Positions 33,435-43,560 are shown, numbered from the stretch's first letter. The stretch: DNA of 64,000 nt from Ferrovum sp. JA12 (GCF_001431705.1 NZ_LJWX01000002.1:248001-312000); one strand, 5' to 3'. The notes: generated from the letters alone by a model not told the origin. Translations and numbers: made by a program.

Positions 33435-36293
33435 ATGAGTGCAGTTTTATCTGATATTGGAAACGCCATCTTCCCGCCTGGCGCGTTGGTACGCGCACGC
33501 GGTCGGGAGTGGATCGTCATGCCTGGCAGCAGTCCTGAGCGTCTACGCCTTCGCCCATTGTCCGGAAGCGAGGCGGACGTCGCCGTAGTGTCTCCTGCGT
33601 TAGAAGCCACATTTGACCCGGTAGTGCCTGCGACCTTTCCATCTCCAACAGTCAAGCAGGCCGCAAATCACGAAGAATCGCTTCTCTTACGTGATGCCCT
33701 GCTGATGTCACTGCGAAGGGGTGCTGGTCCATTTCGAAGTTTTGGGAACTTGGCTTTTCAACCCCGCGCTTACCAATTAGTTCCGCTCCTGATGGCACTC
33801 AAACAGGATGTGATACGACTCTTAATTGCAGATGACGTTGGTATCGGAAAAACCATTGAGGCTGGGATGATCGCGCGCGAGCTTCTTGATAGAGGCGAAA
33901 TTCGACGATTTGCTGTTCTTTGCCCACCACACCTGGTCGAACAATGGATTCAGGAGCTCGACGACCGATTTCATATTAAAGCCGTTGCTGTCACTGCGGC
34001 AAGTGCAGCTCGGCTTGAGCGAGGTCTGCCAGTTACCGACAACATTTTTACAGTTCACCCACACACCGTTGTGAGCTTGGACTACATCAAGAGTGACCGT
34101 CGGCGAGGTGACTTTGCCAGTCGTTGCCCTGAGTTGGTAATTGTGGATGAGGCTCATACCTGCGCAGGTAGCGGTGGAGGCCGTCATCAACGTCATGATC
34201 TATTACGACTGCTTGCAACAGACGAGCAGCGACACATGCTTTTTCTAACAGCGACCCCTCACTCCGGGGACGAAGACAGTTTTCACAGTCTGCTTGGACT
34301 ACTGCACACCGATTTCCAACAACTGGGTAGCGTGACAGGCACCGCCCGCGATGAGTTGCGCAGACGCTTATCGGTTCACTTTGTGCAGCGCCGTCGCCAA
34401 GATATCAACGAATGGAACGATGAGGGTGTTTTTCCCCGTCGAGAAACAACCGACCTCCCATACAAATTGAGCGGTGGATGGGGCGTCTTCTTTGATGCTG
34501 TCTTGGACTATTGTTCAGAAGTTGTCGAGCGTGCAGGCACAGACCAACGCCGCCAAAGATTGAATTTCTGGGGCACTTTAGCCTTGATGCGTAGCGCGGC
34601 AAGTAGTCCGGCTGCCGCATTGCAATCTCTTCGAACGCGAATGGCCACGCAGGTAACTGATGCCGATGAGGACGTATTGCGAGAGCGGGTATTTGATGGT
34701 GCAGAGGACGCAATGGTGGACGATGACGCTGAGCTACCAGCTGACAGTGCAGATCCAGGACTGAAGGATCTGATAACCCAAGCGCAAACACTTGCGGGTG
34801 AAGGTGGTGACCCAAAACTTGCCGCTTTGCGCAACCATTTAGAAAAAGAACTCCTTAACAAGGGCTTTGCCCCTGTTGTTTTTTGCCGCTACATCGCAAC
34901 AGCGCACTACCTCCATCAACACCTGAAAAGTAGATTTCCAGGTGTAACAGTAGGAGTGGTGACCGGCGAATTAGCTCCTGAGGAGCGAAAAGCCGTAGTC
35001 GCCGAACTTGGCGAGGCCGATCGCCCCATGCTGATTGCGACAGATTGCATGTCAGAAGGTATCAATCTGCAAGAGCATTTCAATGCCGTCGTTCATTACG
35101 ACTTGAGCTGGAATCCTACCCGTCACGAGCAGCGTGAAGGACGCGTCGATCGTTTTGGTCAAGAAAGTCGCGTCGTGCGTGCCACGCTGATGTACGGACA
35201 GAACAATCCTGTTGATGCAGTTGTTTTGAAGGTCATATTGCGCAAGGCCAAAAAGATTCGCGAAGACCTAGGGGTCCCCGTCCCATTGCCAGACAACGAT
35301 CACTCACTAACCCAAGCGCTCATGCAAGCAGTACTCAGTGGCCAGCGCGGTCGTCAAAAGCAGGAAACGTTTGACTTTGATGATCTCCCGGCTTTTCAGC
35401 AGCTTGATGTCGCTTGGACGGATATGGCTGAGCGCGCGAAGAAAAATCGCACCGTCTTTGCTCAAAATCGAATCAAGCCCGAAGACGTTCTGCCTGAATG
35501 GAAAAAAATGCAAGCAGCTTTGGGCAACTCCGACGATGTGCAGCGATTTACACAGCGAGCGCTGCGCCGTCTGGGCGGCGCTTTGGAGGCCAGAAGTCCA
35601 ACTGGAAACAAAGGATACCGGGCACCGCTCGCAAATTTACCTGAAGACTTACGCGAGCGAATGTTAGCTGACGGGATCAGCGGCACTGTCGGGTTGAGCT
35701 TCACTGTACCGGCCCCAGTGGGCACGAGATTCGTCCATCGCAGCCACCCGTTGGTAAGCACGCTAGCCGAAGGCTTACTTGAACGCACTCTGGCAGATGC
35801 TGGTCTCGAGCAAGAACGCAATATGACCGACCCTGCCATGCTCGGGCGAACTGGTTGCTGGGTAAGCACCACTGTGCAATCCCTAACCACTGTCCTGATG
35901 CTTCGACTTCGCCATCAGTTGAGCAGCGCAGATGCCCGTGGCGGCGACACACTTTTAGTCGAAGAAGCCATTGCTGTTGCATTGCGATCGGTCGATGGCG
36001 GCAAGCGCTTTGAAATACTGTCTGGAGATGAGCCGCTTCAATGGCTCACCGCGCCACCAACTGAGACCATAGATGACCGTACAAGAGAGGCACGCGTATC
36101 TGGCGCTTTGGCTCAGCAAGACCAATGGATGCCAGTTGTTGAAAATTTTGCCCGCGAGCGCTCTGAATTGTTGCTTGCAGACCATCGAAGGGTACGAGAA
36201 GCGTCCAGATCAAAAGGTCGCTACGAAGTGACGCCTTTGTTGCCAGTAGATGTAATTGGCGTGTTTGTCTTGCTTCCGGCTTTGGGGCTTTGA
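33435..36293 (+). CDS. SNF2-family helicase, DrmD-like
   Basis: 952 residues. SNF2 motifs: LLIADDVGIGKTIEAGM (about 129-145), LVIVDEAHTCAG near 235, LFLTATPHSGDEDSF, and in the second lobe IATDCMSEGINLQEHFNAVV, then HYDLSWNPTRHEQREGRVDR. This is the arrangement of DrmD of class 1 DISARM and of related phage-defence SNF2 proteins (HepA/RapA-like). It would translocate on duplex DNA using ATP. The gene is complete and 6 bp before the methylase gene, so one operon. Confidence 0.87.
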   Translation: MSAVLSDIGNAIFPPGALVRARGREWIVMPGSSPERLRLRPLSGSEADVAVVSPALEATFDPVVPATFPSPTVKQAANHEESLLLRDALLMSLRRGAGPFRSFGNLAFQPRAYQLVPLLMALKQDVIRLLIADDVGIGKTIEAGMIARELLDRGEIRRFAVLCPPHLVEQWIQELDDRFHIKAVAVTAASAARLERGLPVTDNIFTVHPHTVVSLDYIKSDRRRGDFASRCPELVIVDEAHTCAGSGGGRHQRHDLLRLLATDEQRHMLFLTATPHSGDEDSFHSLLGLLHTDFQQLGSVTGTARDELRRRLSVHFVQRRRQDINEWNDEGVFPRRETTDLPYKLSGGWGVFFDAVLDYCSEVVERAGTDQRRQRLNFWGTLALMRSAASSPAAALQSLRTRMATQVTDADEDVLRERVFDGAEDAMVDDDAELPADSADPGLKDLITQAQTLAGEGGDPKLAALRNHLEKELLNKGFAPVVFCRYIATAHYLHQHLKSRFPGVTVGVVTGELAPEERKAVVAELGEADRPMLIATDCMSEGINLQEHFNAVVHYDLSWNPTRHEQREGRVDRFGQESRVVRATLMYGQNNPVDAVVLKVILRKAKKIREDLGVPVPLPDNDHSLTQALMQAVLSGQRGRQKQETFDFDDLPAFQQLDVAWTDMAERAKKNRTVFAQNRIKPEDVLPEWKKMQAALGNSDDVQRFTQRALRRLGGALEARSPTGNKGYRAPLANLPEDLRERMLADGISGTVGLSFTVPAPVGTRFVHRSHPLVSTLAEGLLERTLADAGLEQERNMTDPAMLGRTGCWVSTTVQSLTTVLMLRLRHQLSSADARGGDTLLVEEAIAVALRSVDGGKRFEILSGDEPLQWLTAPPTETIDDRTREARVSGALAQQDQWMPVVENFARERSELLLADHRRVREASRSKGRYEVTPLLPVDVIGVFVLLPALGL

Positions 36294-36299
36294 ATCGCC

Positions 36300-39200
36300 A
36301 TGTCTAGAACTTCTACCGTATTACACGTCGATACCCTCAGCATTGAGGGTGGATTATTCACTTCTGAATGGCTTGCAAAAGTATCCGCTCAGCAAGCGGC
36401 CATGCAAGCAGATGCAGACTATGGTGTTCGCGCAGGTTTCAACTTGCGCGAAGAGATCGGCTTCGCCTGGCGATCTGCCCAAACGCTATGGCGACAATTT
36501 GACCAAGCACGCCAGCAACACAATTCGGATGCTTGGGGCATCAGCCAACACTTTGCGGCCGAACTTTTACGGCAATGCTTTGCATTCAGTTTAGCCAAGC
36601 AGACTAAACCAATCGTCATTGCCGAACGCAACTATCCTGTGCAATTCAGCGCACTCAACGGTCATGTCCCAATTGTCATATCCCCACACGATGAAGTAAA
36701 AGCGTTAGATGTAGCCCACGACCGCTTGGGCGACAACTCAGGTGAGCGGATCAGGAAGCGCAGCGCATTTGGCTTACTGCAAGAAAGTCTGAATGCCATG
36801 CCCGACGCCCTTTGGGGTATCGCGACCAATGGCTTACAACTGCGAATTGCACGAGACAACGCCAGCCTAACGCGACCAGCATGGGTCGAAGTCGACCTGG
36901 AACGTTTATTTGCTGAAGAGCGATATGCTGATTTCTCAGTCATGTGGCTCCTCTTGCACTCTTCACGTTTTGGTTCATCAGGAAGTAATTCCACTGATTG
37001 TGCCTTGGAGCAATGGCGTAACGCGTGTCGTGAGCAAGGCACGCGCGCACGTGAAACCTTGCGCGGCGGAGTGGAAGAAGCCTTACTCGAACTTGGGCAA
37101 GGCTTTGTTAGCCATCCGGCCAATACGGCACTTAGAGATGCCTTGGCCACTGGAACTTTGAGCTCGCATGAATATTTGCGCGAACTACTGCGCTTGGTCT
37201 ATCGGCAGATTTTTCTGCTCACGGTGGAAGAACGTGAAATTCTTCACCGAAGTGATGCCGACCCAAGTGCCGTTGCGCTGTATGCAGACGGATACAGCTT
37301 ACAGCGACTGCGTGAGCGAGCTATCCGTCGCAGTGCACATGACCGCCATGGTGACCTGTGGCAAGCTTTAAGGCAGGTCTGGATTGGTTTAGGAGTAGGC
37401 GAACCCCTTCTGGCACTGCCACCTCTAGGCGGCTTATTTGATTCAAATCAGTGCCCATCGCTCGATGCATGCAAGCTCGAAAATCGCTTCTTGCTTTCTG
37501 CTTTGTTTCACTTAGCCTGGTTGCGCCCTGAGGCCAATGCGCCATTGACTCGGGTTAACTGGCGGGACATGGGGCCCGAGGAGTTAGGCAGCATATACGA
37601 AAGTCTGCTTGAGCTGGTGCCCATGCTTAGTAATGACCATAGGCAGTTTAGTTTTCACACGGGAGCGGCTACAAGGGGAAATGCACGCAAAACTTCAGGT
37701 AGTTACTACACACACGACTCCTTGGTGCAGGTCCAACTTGAGTCTGCTCTTGAACCAGTCATTGCCAGCACGCTTGAATCGCACCCAGTGGGACAAGACG
37801 CTGTAGATGCGCTTTTGGCGCTTAGCGTTATTGACCCCGCATGCGGAAGTGGCCATTTCTTACTTGCTGCTGCGCGCCGCATCGCAGGTCATTTGGCTAG
37901 AGTGCGTGCACAAATGCGAGACGCGCATTTAGGCAATAGCGGCCAGCCAACACCAGAAGATTATCGGCATGCACTTAGGGATGTTGTGACCCACTGCGTC
38001 TACGGCGTTGACATGAACCCAATGGCATTGGAGCTAGCTCGGATGGCATTGTGGCTAGAGGGCTACACGCCTGATGCTCCGCTTGGATTCATTGATCATC
38101 ACTTTCTGCTTGGTAACGGGCTCTTGGGCGTGATGGATCCCAAAATGATCTTAGATGGTGTTCCCGACACGGCCTTCACGGCCTTGACAGGTGATGACGC
38201 TGCTCTTTGTCGCGACTTGAAACGACGCAATAGAACTGAACGGACTGGATTGCTGCGCATGCGAGAAGCTGCAAGTTTCAGTCAAAGCCTGCAATCTATG
38301 GACTTGTCTGCGACAGCCCTTCCATTACAACAGTTGGATGTCTTGCCGGACGAAACCTTGGCAGAGATTGCTGCCAAGCGACAAGCTTATGAACGATTGC
38401 AGCTTGACGCAGGCACAGATGGTCTTAGCCTTGCACTGAATTTGTACTGCGCTTCCTATTTGTTGCCGAAACATGGCACAGAGACAGATACCGACGTACC
38501 GACGACACAAGATGTAATGAACGCATTGTTGGGACAAACAGTTTCAGAGAGGAAGAAGCAAGCGGCTTTTAACCTTGCCAAGCGAGTCCCACTTTTGCAT
38601 TGGAGGCTTGGGTTCGCACAAGTCTTTGCGAGAGGTGGTTTCTCAGTCATCTTGGCTAACCCACCTTGGGAACGCATGAAACTCCAAGAGGAGGAGTATT
38701 TTGCAGAGCGTGCACCCGCAGTTGCGGAAGCAAGGAACAAAGCCGAGCGCGAGCGTGCCATTCGTGCTTTGGGACTTTCAGCCCCGGGTAGCCCCGAGCG
38801 CCGCATCTACGACGACTTTAATGCTGCAAAGCAAATAGCTGAAGCGGGCAGTGTGTTCTGTCATGGCCCCAGGTATCCCTTAACGGGTACAGGCGACGTC
38901 AACACCTATGCGCTCTTTGCGGAAACAGCCTTGCAGATATTGCACCCACAAGGGCGCGCTGGTCTAGTGTTGCCAAGTGGGATTGCGACTGACGACTCGA
39001 CCAGTGCATTCTTTGGTGAGATCAGCAAAGGTCGTATCGTGCAGTTGGTAGATTTCGAAAATAGGGAAGGCCTCTTTGCTGGAGTACATCGCAGTTTCAA
39101 GTTTTGTCTTTTGACTATAGGTTCTGCTGAGGCAGCTAGGTTTGCGTTCTTTTTGGGCAATACGGAGCAACTTAAAGACCCGCGTCGCAGCTTTACATTG

Positions 39201-40268
39201 ACAGCAGATGACATTGCACGCCTAAATCCCAACACTAGAACTTGTCCAGTATTTAGAAGTCAAAAAGACGCGGAAATAACGAGTGGCATTTACAAGCGTG
39301 TACCAGTTCTTTGGGATGAGAGCAAGCCTGACGGAAATCCGTGGGGTATTAAATTCATGACCATGTTCCACATGTCGGGAGATAGCGGGCTATTTCATGA
39401 CGCACGTCGGAAAAGTGAATTGACTGCCCCAGTACCTTTGTATGAAGCAAAGATGGTGCACCAGTTTGACCACAGATGGGCAACCTATGTTGGAGATACA
39501 GACGATTCTCGGGATATGACAGACGAGGAGAAAGCTGATGTTAATCGTGCAGTACAGCCTAGGTATTGGATCGAAAATTCAGTTGTTGATGACAAGTTAA
39601 AGGAAAAAAATTGGGATCATCCATGGATATACGGATGGCGAGGCATTACCAACGCGACAAATGAACGATCTGTTATCGGGAGTATCGTTCCAAGATATGG
39701 CGCTGGAAATTCTCTTCATTTGCTTCTTTCGCATGAGATAAAGCATGCTTCTTTGTGGTCTTGTTTTTCTGCGTGTATTTCATCTCTGGTATTTGACTAT
39801 TGTGCTAGAACAAAAATTGGCGGAACTAATTTCAATTTTTTTATACCAAAACAGTTACCCTTATTAGCACCAAAAATGTTTACGACAGCTTATGTCGAAC
39901 TAATTGTTCCTAGAGTTCTTGAGCTTTTGGTAACTTCGAAAGATATGCTTGGGTACTATCTTGAAGTTGTGAACGAAAACCCGCTCTACGATCCGCGCTC
40001 AGCTACGGAGCGAGGTAAGCCTTGGATTTGGAACCCGGATCATCGCGCGATTTTGCGTTCTGAATTGGATGCCATTTATGCACGACTTTATGGACTGACA
40101 AGAGATGATTTGCGTTACATCTTGGATCCGTCAGACATCATGGGAGATGACTATCCAAGCGAAACATTCCGAGGGCTTAAAGCCAAAGAAATACGGCACC
40201 TTGGCGAATACCGTACGCGTCGCCTTGTACTAGAAGCATGGGATAAATTGGAGCAAGGCGAGCTATGA
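36300..40268 (+). CDS. N6-adenine-type DNA methyltransferase, DrmMI/PglX-like
   Basis: 1322 residues. The methylase core has YYTHDSLVQ, motif I DPACGSGHFLLAAAR near 512, VYGVDMNPMALELARMALW, and motif IV ANPPWERMKL near 788. These are gamma-class amino-methylase motifs seen in type IIG, PglX and DrmMI enzymes. A long N-terminal region of about 450 residues and a C-terminal target-recognition-like part (about 1000-1320) flank it. I see no PD-(D/E)XK nuclease motif. In DISARM this enzyme marks host DNA. The stop overlaps the HNH start by 4 bp. Confidence 0.87.
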   Translation: MSRTSTVLHVDTLSIEGGLFTSEWLAKVSAQQAAMQADADYGVRAGFNLREEIGFAWRSAQTLWRQFDQARQQHNSDAWGISQHFAAELLRQCFAFSLAKQTKPIVIAERNYPVQFSALNGHVPIVISPHDEVKALDVAHDRLGDNSGERIRKRSAFGLLQESLNAMPDALWGIATNGLQLRIARDNASLTRPAWVEVDLERLFAEERYADFSVMWLLLHSSRFGSSGSNSTDCALEQWRNACREQGTRARETLRGGVEEALLELGQGFVSHPANTALRDALATGTLSSHEYLRELLRLVYRQIFLLTVEEREILHRSDADPSAVALYADGYSLQRLRERAIRRSAHDRHGDLWQALRQVWIGLGVGEPLLALPPLGGLFDSNQCPSLDACKLENRFLLSALFHLAWLRPEANAPLTRVNWRDMGPEELGSIYESLLELVPMLSNDHRQFSFHTGAATRGNARKTSGSYYTHDSLVQVQLESALEPVIASTLESHPVGQDAVDALLALSVIDPACGSGHFLLAAARRIAGHLARVRAQMRDAHLGNSGQPTPEDYRHALRDVVTHCVYGVDMNPMALELARMALWLEGYTPDAPLGFIDHHFLLGNGLLGVMDPKMILDGVPDTAFTALTGDDAALCRDLKRRNRTERTGLLRMREAASFSQSLQSMDLSATALPLQQLDVLPDETLAEIAAKRQAYERLQLDAGTDGLSLALNLYCASYLLPKHGTETDTDVPTTQDVMNALLGQTVSERKKQAAFNLAKRVPLLHWRLGFAQVFARGGFSVILANPPWERMKLQEEEYFAERAPAVAEARNKAERERAIRALGLSAPGSPERRIYDDFNAAKQIAEAGSVFCHGPRYPLTGTGDVNTYALFAETALQILHPQGRAGLVLPSGIATDDSTSAFFGEISKGRIVQLVDFENREGLFAGVHRSFKFCLLTIGSAEAARFAFFLGNTEQLKDPRRSFTLTADDIARLNPNTRTCPVFRSQKDAEITSGIYKRVPVLWDESKPDGNPWGIKFMTMFHMSGDSGLFHDARRKSELTAPVPLYEAKMVHQFDHRWATYVGDTDDSRDMTDEEKADVNRAVQPRYWIENSVVDDKLKEKNWDHPWIYGWRGITNATNERSVIGSIVPRYGAGNSLHLLLSHEIKHASLWSCFSACISSLVFDYCARTKIGGTNFNFFIPKQLPLLAPKMFTTAYVELIVPRVLELLVTSKDMLGYYLEVVNENPLYDPRSATERGKPWIWNPDHRAILRSELDAIYARLYGLTRDDLRYILDPSDIMGDDYPSETFRGLKAKEIRHLGEYRTRRLVLEAWDKLEQGEL

Positions 40269-41059
40269 ATGCCACCACTGGCGTTATTGGATCTGCATTG
40301 ACTGTGCTTGAGAGCCATGCGGTTCGTAAAGCCGCTCGCGATGCAGGTTTTGATATTTTGTTGGATCTTCAGGGCTCAGTAGTCGGTGAAAGCAGTCACG
40401 CACCACTCAAGTGCGCCATTTGGACTTCGACAAGCAACGGCTTCATTGTCGCCTTGTCAATGGCCAATGTAGTTCATGCGCTTGAGGCTGATATTGGTCA
40501 AGCCATCAATTCAGCAAGGCTACCCAGCACGTCATTCGACATAGCCGGTACCTTCGAAGCCTCTGATATTTTCGAACTCGAAGTCCTGCTCAAAAGGGCC
40601 TGGCTACTCTCTCGCAGTCTGCCCAACGCACTGATTGGCCGCTTTGAAAAGGCGTTGTCTGAGATCAGCACCACGGAGCGTGAGGCGACTGTTAGGCAAA
40701 GAGTCGGCCAAAACCTGTTCCGAGAAGGTTTGCTGGCTCTGTGGGGCGGTCGCTGTGCCATCACAGGGCTTGATGCTCCTGAGCTATTGCGTGCCAGCCA
40801 TGCAAAGCCGTGGGCCGATAGTTCCGACACTGAACGGTTGGATGTTTTCAACGGATTACTGTTAGCTGCCCATTGGGACGCCGCCTTTGACTCCGGCCTC
40901 ATCACGATATCAGGCAGCGGGCATGTTGTCCCGAGTGCTGCACTTTCGGATTCGACTATTGAGGTTCTGAGGCTGACTGAGGATTTTTGCATCCGGCTTC
41001 AACCACAGCATGAACCCTACCTGTCCTGGCATCGTGAGCGAGTGTTCAAACAACTGTAG
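40265..41059 (+). CDS. HNH endonuclease (HNH_2-like)
   Basis: 264 residues. The C-terminal half shows the HNH_2 pattern CAITGLDAPELLRASHAKPW, then RLDVFNGLLLAAHWDAAFDS, with the conserved Cys, ASH and N residues of a metal-dependent nuclease. The N-terminal 120 residues look like a separate alpha/beta domain, possibly DNA or target recognition. Last gene of the operon, coupled to the methylase by ATGA overlap. It may supply the cutting activity that DrmC (PLD) is thought to supply in DISARM; that is inference. Confidence 0.83.
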   Translation: MNATTGVIGSALTVLESHAVRKAARDAGFDILLDLQGSVVGESSHAPLKCAIWTSTSNGFIVALSMANVVHALEADIGQAINSARLPSTSFDIAGTFEASDIFELEVLLKRAWLLSRSLPNALIGRFEKALSEISTTEREATVRQRVGQNLFREGLLALWGGRCAITGLDAPELLRASHAKPWADSSDTERLDVFNGLLLAAHWDAAFDSGLITISGSGHVVPSAALSDSTIEVLRLTEDFCIRLQPQHEPYLSWHRERVFKQL

Positions 41060-41251
41060 GCTACGGACAATCAAAAACAGCTGAACAACGAAATTTCGTT
41101 CGGCTTGGTTCAAAGCCTGATTTGCCTCAATCCGCAAATTCACGGCTCGGAACCAAATCCGAAAAAGTCATGAGGTTTTGAGACAAACGGGGTTTGAGAC
41201 GCCTTTCACGGGCTGCTGCCAGAGGTCGCAGTCAGGAGCCTAAAGCAAAAA

Positions 41252-41270
41252 GCCCCGCGTGGTGCGGGGC
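41252..41270 (-). terminator. Intrinsic terminator of tRNA-Ser
   Basis: On the reverse strand GCCCCGC-ACCAC-GCGGGGC forms a strong hairpin followed by TTTTTGC. It lies about 47 bp after the 3' end of tRNA-Ser(CGA). The DNA between the HNH gene and the tRNA (41060-41316) holds no gene and looks richer in G+C than the host flank on the other side of the tRNA. Confidence 0.75.
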
Positions 41271-41316
41271 CTGAGGCTGCCTCAAGGCCTGCTGAGCAGG
41301 TTTGAGGTCTTTGTAC

Positions 41317-41404
41317 TGGCGGAGAAGGGGGGATTCGAACCCTCGATACCTTTCAGTATGCAGCATTTCGAGTGCTGTGCATTCAACCGCTCTGCCACTT
41401 CTCC
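41317..41404 (-). tRNA. tRNA-Ser (anticodon CGA), CCA encoded
   Basis: Reverse-strand cloverleaf with acceptor GGAGAAG/CTTCTCC, discriminator G and encoded CCA, anticodon stem CAGCA/TGCTG with loop CTCGAAA (anticodon CGA, reading UCG), T-loop GGTTCGAATCCC and the long variable arm typical of serine tRNAs. Its 3' end faces the second defence region, the usual arrangement when a tRNA gene serves as an integration site. Confidence 0.92.
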
Positions 41405-41679
41405 TTTATTTTATTTTAACAAAATATTGTTTTCCATAAAGTAATAACTGCGTTTTATTTTCCATTCGTCTTTTTAATAGTATTTGGAACCATTCCGGTA
41501 CTCAAAGAATAAGGTTTATCCAACTGGCAGGAGAAAACTCTTGGTCTGACGCACACAGGGTAGACAAGAAAAAAAAGTATTTGAATGGGGGTATGATGAA
41601 AAACATTATAAGTTATAACTAAAAAAAACTACCACCATTTCTGTACTCCGCGGGATAAATAACTGCTTAAACCGTTCTC
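41405..41679. other. Non-coding stretch between tRNA-Ser and the tnpB remnant
   Basis: About 275 AT-rich bases with no supported gene. It includes the downstream side of the tnpB pseudogene, where a guide (omega/re) RNA would lie in a live element, and a 36-bp segment (41471-41506) that resembles 50949-50984. Confidence 0.5.
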
Positions 41680-42937
41680 TCAGACTTGCGCAAAGCCGCT
41701 CATTACTGAGCAAACCTCACGGCTGAGTTTCTGCTTCACAGAGGCCGGTTTCGTTTGATTCGCAAGAATCAAACCAGCGCCTTTCTCTCCACAGACTGAC
41801 ACCGTGCAATCAACTGTATGTTGATAGGGCTGGCAACCGCCAGCCGAACTCACGGCCATACTTTTCAAGTTAATCGCTGCGTTCACATCACGATCATGCT
41901 CTACGCCGCAAGTAAGGCACGTCCACGAACGTACCGAAAGCGGCAATTTCTCAACTTTGTGTCCGCAGCAAGAACAGGTCTTGCTGGACGGATACCATCG
42001 ATCCGCCACAAACAAATAACCGCCATTGATTCCGGTTTTATACGTCAACTGCCGCCGAAACTCAAAAAAGCCCATATCACTCACAACACGGGCTAAATGT
42101 CGGTTTTTTGTCATCCCATTGACGTTCAAATCCTCAATCCCGATTGTGTCAAATTGCGACGATATTTTTGTCGTGAGCTTATGCAAAGAATCCCTTCGGA
42201 TATTGGTAATATTGGCATGTAACGTTGCCAGTTTCGCTTTTGCCTTTTTGCGATTTTCCGAACCTTTTTTCTTCCGACTCAAACTTCTCGACAAACGAAT
42301 TAACCGAGGTGTTAATGCCTTATGCGCCTTCGGCCCGGATACTTTTTCTCCCGTCGAGAACGTTGCTAATGCAGAAACATCCAAATCTACACCTATCGCA
42401 CCTTGGCTTTCGGTTTTAGATTTCGTCTCATCAAGTGTTTCTACGTTGATACTGGCATACCAATGTTTTGCGACCCGAGAAACAGTCGCCGACATGATCT
42501 TGCCTTTGAAGCGCAATGGCTCCTGATACGCACCCAATCTAAGCCGGGAATACATTTGCGGGAATCATCAACGCTAAATTGGTCGTTGGTGATCGTGAAC
42601 CGATCATGCACCCCTTTACGCCGGAACGTGGGGTATTTGACACGTTTGGCAAAGAAGTTTTTGAACGCGACACCCAGCTGCATAATCGCCATCTGAGGCG
42701 CGTTCTTGGTTACTTCCAGCATCCAAGGGAGTTGCTCGCGTTTCACCCCATTCAATTGCCGACGCAATGCAGCTTCAGACGGTTTGGGAAGTGAGGCATC
42801 CAGCTTGCAAGCTTCGTATTGTTTAGACCACTCCGCCAGCGCCCAGTTATAGGAAAAGCCGCGATACCCGACGCTCGAGCAAAATACGTTGCCTGCACAT
42901 AGTTTGGGTCAAGCCTGATTTTGTGTGCTTGCATCAT
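41680..42937 (-). pseudogene. TnpB (RNA-guided nuclease) pseudogene, frameshifted
   Basis: Begins MMQAHKIRLDPNYVQATYFA, shifts frame soon after, resumes as LNGVKREQLPWMLEVTKNA, and shifts again near 42550 before the long C-terminal part. That part keeps the RuvC-like residues: GVDLDVSALATFS (first Asp), IGIEDLNVNGM (Glu) and VEHDRDVNAAINL (last Asp). It also keeps the zinc finger CSCCGH ... CLTCG. The nuclease half is therefore intact in sequence but cannot be made as one chain. About 400 residues originally. Confidence 0.85.
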
Positions 42938-43560
42938 TTCGATGAGTCCTTAACGGCTGCCCCAATACCTTCCAGTAATTTCTTGTTTTTGCGTGAGCGA
43001 TTTCCATACAATCTCGCGCTAAACACGATGATTATTTCCAATACATCTTTTGCCAAATCTTCCTCAAAACTTGAGTTTTGGCCTTTATTGAGAATGACCA
43101 CTTCAACTTCTTTGGCTTCGCAGATAGCAAAAACAAGTTCCGCGCCAAACCCCAACAACCGGTCTTTATGCTTAATAACCAGCCTTCCAACCCAGCCTTC
43201 CAGAATATCCTCAAGCAAGTGCTTTAAGCCTTTTTTGTGGTAATTCATGCCAGAACCCAAGTCCGCAACCACTTCAAACGTCCAGCCTTGCAAAGCACAA
43301 TACATTTCTAATACTTGTTTCTGACGCTCCAAATCCGCCTTCTGGTCATGAGACGAAACACGCGCATAGGCAATCGTCTTTCTGAGCGCCTTGCTATCGG
43401 TTCTAAACCTTTACGGCCTGATTTTGGACAAATCATATCGGCGCTGGTTACCGGACGTTCTTTCCGGTACAAGCTTTCCGCTAGATTCCCATCGGCGCAA
43501 TGTCGAGGTGGAAATCCCTAACACTTCTGCCGCCTTTCCGATTGTTATATATCTGCTCAT
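42934..43560 (-). pseudogene. IS607 TnpA serine recombinase with in-frame stop
   Basis: From ATG 43560 the frame gives a MerR-like DNA-binding start (ITIGKAAEVLGISTSTLRRW). Codon 50 is TAA (43411-43413), directly before the catalytic domain TIAYARVSSHDQKADLERQK, which carries the nucleophilic Ser. The rest continues in the same frame to 42934. A single nonsense change separates the DNA-binding and catalytic parts, so the recombinase is probably dead. Confidence 0.82.

Larger units (their letters stand above)
41680..43560 (-). mobile_element. Inactive IS607-type element (serine TnpA plus TnpB)
   Basis: The two genes of an IS607-type transposon lie on the reverse strand in the usual order, serine recombinase then TnpB, overlapping by 4 bp (ATGA). 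Both are broken. The outer ends were not located, so the limits given are only those of the genes; IS607 elements lack terminal inverted repeats. Confidence 0.8.

Noticed and set aside
34405-36185. Several long reverse-strand frames in the SNF2 gene
   Set aside because: Shadows produced by base composition in a well-supported gene; no motifs or ribosome binding sites.
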